DNA of 9,965 bases from Opitutaceae bacterium (GTDB lineage: Bacteria > Verrucomicrobiota > Verrucomicrobiae > Opitutales > Opitutaceae), in assembly GCA_031266495.1 (NCBI GenBank), contig JAISAX010000564.1, positions 1-9,965 of the forward strand, written 5' to 3'. Every line of letters begins with the position of its first letter. The stretch's first letter is position 1. The notes beneath the pieces were generated by a model. It worked only from the letters and a program-made list of their open reading frames with translations. It was not told where the DNA came from and ran no database searches. This document shows positions 7,708-9,965 of the stretch, piece by piece. A program made the position numbers and the translations under genes.

Positions 7708-7725
7708 CGTGATGACGTCATCACG
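7708..7725. terminator. Perfect 18-base palindrome between convergent genes
   Basis: CGTGATGACGTCATCACG is its own reverse complement. It lies 36 bases after the stop of the beta-helix gene (+) and 17 bases beyond the stop of the PEP-CTERM remnant (-). As RNA it can fold as a 7-base stem with an ACGT loop. On the - strand it is followed by ATTTTCT, so it could end transcripts of the rsgA side; on the + strand there is no T run. The alternative is an operator for a dimeric regulator. Confidence 0.4.
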
Positions 7726-7742
7726 CGTTGATGCGTCGAGTT

Positions 7743-7910
7743 TCATGTTGAGAATCGGCGGCGGAAGCGTGGCCATGCCATCGTGGACAACGCGACCAGT
7801 CCACCTGCAACAAGAGCGCAGACAGCCGGCTCGGGAACCGCCAACATGACAAGCCCCTCAATGGTGTAACGCCCGCTCATCCTGAACTTCTGCAACTCGC
7901 CCGGCAAAGG
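7743..7910 (-). pseudogene. 3' remnant of a PEP-CTERM protein gene
   Basis: On the - strand the frame from the poly-C tract down to the TGA at 7743-7745 reads GELQKFRMSGRYTIEG, then LVMLAVPEPA and a hydrophobic segment (CALVAGGLVALSTM), then a basic end (WPRFRRRFST). This is a complete PEP-CTERM sorting signal without the protein that should precede it. The ATG at 7880 overlaps the rsgA stop as ATGA, so a 45-residue peptide could be translated by coupling. The signal peptide and passenger domain are missing, so it is most likely the tail of a gene lost at the poly-C junction. It is similar in design to, but different in sequence from, the PEP-CTERM tail at 5925-6017. Confidence 0.7.
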
Positions 7911-9082
7911 GGGAGGGGGGGGGGGGGCCGCGGCGAGAATTCCGCGGTCCAGTCGCGACGGCCACGGGCGGGGCGGTCGCCTTCGGCGGCGCGGCGGCGC
8001 CAGCCGGGTTTGCCGGCGAGCGCGGAGGGTTTTTTCTGGCGGGGACGGGCGGCGGCCTGTTCGGCCTTGAGCTTGCGCCAGGCGGCGAGCCTCTCGAGGA
8101 CGAGCGCGCCGGTTTCGATGGCGGCACGCACGGCGCAGCCGGGTTCGTTTTCGTGGCGGCAGCGGCCGAACTTGCAGCGCACGGCCAGGGCGGCGATGTC
8201 GGCAAAGGCTTCCTCAAGGCCGGCATCCGCATCCCGGAGCCGGAGTTCGCGCAGGCCGGGCGTGTCGATGACGAGCGCGCCCGAACGCGATACGACGAGT
8301 TCGCGGCGCGTCGTGGTGTGGCGCCCCTTGCTGTCCTTCTCGCGGACGTCGGCGGTGGGGAGGGCGTCGGCGTCTTCGTTGCCCGCATCGCAGGCGAGCG
8401 CGTTGATGAGCGAGGATTTCCCCACGCCGGACGACCCGACAAAGGCGAGCGTGCGGCCGGGGCGCGCGTAACGCTGGAGAATGCGCAGCCCCTTGCCGGT
8501 CCCGGCGCTGGTGACGAGCACGGGGACGCCGGGCAGCAGGGCTTCGATTTCCTTGCGCGCGGCGTTGGCGGCGCCCGGATTGGCGAGCAGGTCGCACTTG
8601 TTGAGGATGATGACCGGTTCGGCTCCGCTTTCTTTCGCGGCGACGAGGAAGCGCTGGATGCGGGCCGGGTTGTGGTTCCGGTCGAGCCCGCTGACGAGAA
8701 ACACGGTGTCGATGTTGGCGGCGATGATCTGCTCGGCCTCCTCCTCGCCGGCGGCGCGGCGCGAGAAAACGGTGCGGCGCGGGAGCAGCGCGTGGATGTG
8801 CGCCCGCCGTCCATCCGGCAGCCGGCTGACGGCCACCCAGTCGCCGACGGCCGGATAACCGGCATTGGCGGAAGCGGCGACGGCCGTCGCGGCCTGGTGA
8901 TGGAAACGTCCGGTGCATTCGCCGAGCAGTTCGGCGCCGGAGGTCTGCACGGCGTAATAGTGGCGGCGCAGCTCCACGACGACGCGGGCCGGTTCGTATC
9001 CTTTTTTCAGGTACGGGGCGAAGGCGACGGCCCGGGGGGCGTCCCAGCCGAATTCGCGGAGGGTGGGAGAGTCATCGTTCAT
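7877..9082 (-). CDS. rsgA: Ribosome small subunit-dependent GTPase A (RsgA)
   Basis: Cytoplasmic circularly permuted GTPase that acts late in 30S subunit maturation. 401 residues. An N-terminal OB-like region (about 30-100) is followed by the G motifs in permuted order: NKCD (G4, 161-164), TSAG (G5, 191-194), GSSGVGKSS (G1, 216-224), GRHTTT (switch I, 253-258) and DTPG (G3, 273-276). Then comes the zinc knuckle with Cys303, Cys308, His310 and Cys316. All key residues are present. The family is usually about 300-350 residues. Here the tail from about 340 is basic and Pro-rich, and from about 386 it is translated from a poly-C tract, so the true end is uncertain. ATG 9082 lies 11 bases inside the end of the channel gene, implying coupled translation. 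No Shine-Dalgarno is seen. The stop overlaps the ATG of the PEP-CTERM remnant. Confidence 0.95.
   Translation of the reverse strand: MNDDSPTLREFGWDAPRAVAFAPYLKKGYEPARVVVELRRHYYAVQTSGAELLGECTGRFHHQAATAVAASANAGYPAVGDWVAVSRLPDGRRAHIHALLPRRTVFSRRAAGEEEAEQIIAANIDTVFLVSGLDRNHNPARIQRFLVAAKESGAEPVIILNKCDLLANPGAANAARKEIEALLPGVPVLVTSAGTGKGLRILQRYARPGRTLAFVGSSGVGKSSLINALACDAGNEDADALPTADVREKDSKGRHTTTRRELVVSRSGALVIDTPGLRELRLRDADAGLEEAFADIAALAVRCKFGRCRHENEPGCAVRAAIETGALVLERLAAWRKLKAEQAAARPRQKKPSALAGKPGWRRRAAEGDRPARGRRDWTAEFSPRPPPPLPLCRASCRSSG
7909..7927 (-). repeat. Poly-C tract (C13-T-C5 in gene sense) in the 3' end of rsgA
   Basis: Read on the - strand, thirteen C, one T and five C lie inside the last codons of rsgA and encode PPPPLP. 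The frame downstream depends on the tract length. As given, rsgA ends at 7877. One extra C would continue into the PEP-CTERM tail and end at 7743. One fewer C would end at 7858. Confidence 0.9.
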
Positions 9083-9770
9083 GACGGGGCGGCGGCGGTG
9101 CGGGGGGGGGGGGGGGGGACGGGCAATCCTTCGGCGTCGGGACGCGAACGGGCGCGGTGGTTTTCCAGTTGAACCACAGGCCGAGCATCCGGAGGGTGAA
9201 GGTCACGGCGATGGCGATGATCGCGGCGACGGAGGCGGAGACGGGGGCGAACATGCCGATGCTCACAAAGGTCACGGCGCCGGCGAGCGCGACGAGCACG
9301 TAGAACTCGCCGGGCTTGAAGACCATCGGCTCCTCGCGCGAAAGGACGTCGCGCAGGATGCCGCCGCCGGCCGCGTTGATCACGCCGACGAGCAGGGCCG
9401 CAGGCAGGCTGATGCCGGCGCCGAGGGATTTCTGCGTGCCGAAGACGGCGTAGGTGCCCAGGCCGATCGCGTCGGCCACGAGGATCACGCTGTTGAAGCG
9501 GTGGATGCGCGGCGCGAGCAGGATGCCGAGACCGGTAGCGAGGGCCACGGTCTCGATGTAGCGCGGGTCGGTGACGAGCGCCGGCGGTCCGCTGGAAATG
9601 AAAATGCCGTCGCGGATGAGGCCACCCCCGATGCCGCAGATGAGCGACAGCGAGAAAATGCCCACGATGTCGTAATGACGGCGGAGCGCCGCGAGCGCGC
9701 CGGTGAGCGCGAATGCGAACGTCGCCATCAGGTCGAACCAGATCGGCAGGTCAAACTGGCCATGCAACAT
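9072..9770 (-). CDS. TRIC-family (UPF0126) integral membrane cation channel
   Basis: A polytopic inner-membrane protein of 232 residues from ATG 9770, with two homologous halves typical of the TRIC/UPF0126 family and about seven membrane segments. Each half carries a GGG-x-x-R-D motif: GGGLIRD at 48-54 and GGGILRD at 135-141. Prokaryotic TRIC proteins form trimeric, mainly K+-permeable channels; the physiological role is unclear. A TTG at 9779 is in frame, but it lies inside a perfect inverted repeat, so ATG 9770 is preferred. The last ~15 residues (CPSPPPPPAPPPPRHER) come from a C17 tract and a GC-rich leader, not from the conserved domain; the original end was probably earlier or in another frame. 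The stop at 9072 overlaps rsgA by 11 bases, so the two form an operon. Confidence 0.92.
   Translation of the reverse strand: MLHGQFDLPIWFDLMATFAFALTGALAALRRHYDIVGIFSLSLICGIGGGLIRDGIFISSGPPALVTDPRYIETVALATGLGILLAPRIHRFNSVILVADAIGLGTYAVFGTQKSLGAGISLPAALLVGVINAAGGGILRDVLSREEPMVFKPGEFYVLVALAGAVTFVSIGMFAPVSASVAAIIAIAVTFTLRMLGLWFNWKTTAPVRVPTPKDCPSPPPPPAPPPPRHER
9102..9118 (-). repeat. Poly-C tract (C17 in gene sense) at the TRIC-rsgA junction
   Basis: Seventeen C on the - strand lie within the last codons of the channel gene and 20 bases before the rsgA ATG. A length change of one base would shift the channel's last ~14 codons and remove the 11-base overlap with rsgA, possibly changing coupled translation of the GTPase. 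Confidence 0.9.
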
Positions 9771-9772
9771 AG

Positions 9773-9791
9773 CCCGCAAGCAGCTTGCGGG
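9773..9791 (-). promoter_or_regulatory. Perfect inverted repeat touching the TRIC start codon
   Basis: On the - strand CCCGCAAGCTGCTTGCGGG has 9-base arms around one central base and ends 2 bases before the ATG at 9770. In mRNA it would form a strong GC hairpin exactly where a ribosome must land, and could lower or control translation. It could equally be a dispersed palindromic repeat or an operator. Confidence 0.6.
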
Positions 9792-9815
9792 AATGGCGCG
9801 GCGTCAAGCCGAAGA

Positions 9816-9838
9816 GGTCCGGACGCTTTTCCCGGACC
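9816..9838. promoter_or_regulatory. 7-base inverted repeat upstream of the TRIC gene
   Basis: GGTCCGG (9816-9822) and CCGGACC (9832-9838) are separated by 9 bases. This is an operator-like or hairpin-forming arrangement 46 bases before the ATG at 9770. No convincing -10/-35 promoter pair could be placed around it. Confidence 0.35.
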
Positions 9839-9879
9839 GGTTGCCTGCGTTGCGTGTATTGTCCCTCTGACGCCCTCCT

Positions 9880-9965
9880 CCCCCCCCCCCCCCCCCCCGG
9901 AAGGCGGGGGGGGGGGGGGCGGGCGGGGCCGGGGGGGGGGTTTCTGGGGGGGGGGGAGCCCCCCG
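9880..9965. repeat. C19 tract followed by G-rich low-complexity sequence
   Basis: Nineteen C (9880-9898) are followed after seven bases by G14 (9906-9919), then G10 (9931-9940) and G11 (9946-9956), with hardly any other sequence to the end. The C run and the G run could fold back on each other. The C19 run resembles the internal tracts. The G part looks like assembly or read noise at a contig end, so its sequence should not be trusted. Confidence 0.7.

Noticed and set aside
8153..9172. Long open frame (339 codons) on the + strand
   Set aside because: It is antisense to rsgA, which has all its GTPase motifs and zinc ligands on the other strand.
219..9965. CRISPR array, insertion sequence or attachment site
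   Set aside because: No spaced direct repeats, transposase frame, terminal inverted repeats with target duplication, or integrase/tRNA junction could be found.

Overview
The window reads as a high-GC fragment of a Verrucomicrobiota chromosome, most likely Opitutaceae. This is an inference from gene content: prepilin-type proteins with an H-X9-DG-like C-terminus, PEP-CTERM surface proteins, secreted carbohydrate-active enzymes and weak or absent Shine-Dalgarno sequences. No rRNA or tRNA gene, CRISPR array, transposase or phage gene is visible.

Bases 119-7671 (+ strand) carry an extracellular polysaccharide module. It holds a secreted GH71-like glycoside hydrolase with a C-terminal LamG-like domain, a first prepilin-like protein, a 608-base gap, a second prepilin-like protein, a PEP-CTERM-anchored beta-sandwich protein, and a secreted right-handed beta-helix (pectate-lyase-superfamily) protein. 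The last three are tightly packed (49- and 7-base gaps) and look like one operon. All the products appear destined for the envelope or outside. A plausible joint role is binding and cutting a plant, fungal or host glycan at the cell surface.

Bases 7877-9770 (- strand) carry an unrelated housekeeping pair: a TRIC/UPF0126-family membrane channel followed, with an 11-base overlap, by the ribosome-assembly GTPase rsgA. Between the two convergent blocks (7672-7876) lie a perfect 18-base palindrome and the 3' end of a broken PEP-CTERM gene, cut off at a poly-C tract.

The most unusual feature is a recurrent set of long homopolymeric C tracts (12 to 22 C). They lie just before start codons, across gene ends, or where a gene fragment begins. 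Two of them sit inside the 3' ends of coding frames, so a one-base length change would alter the protein end; at rsgA, one extra C would fuse the GTPase to a PEP-CTERM tail. None of the seven genes has a recognisable Shine-Dalgarno sequence. The last ~85 bases are almost pure C then G and look like a low-quality contig end.
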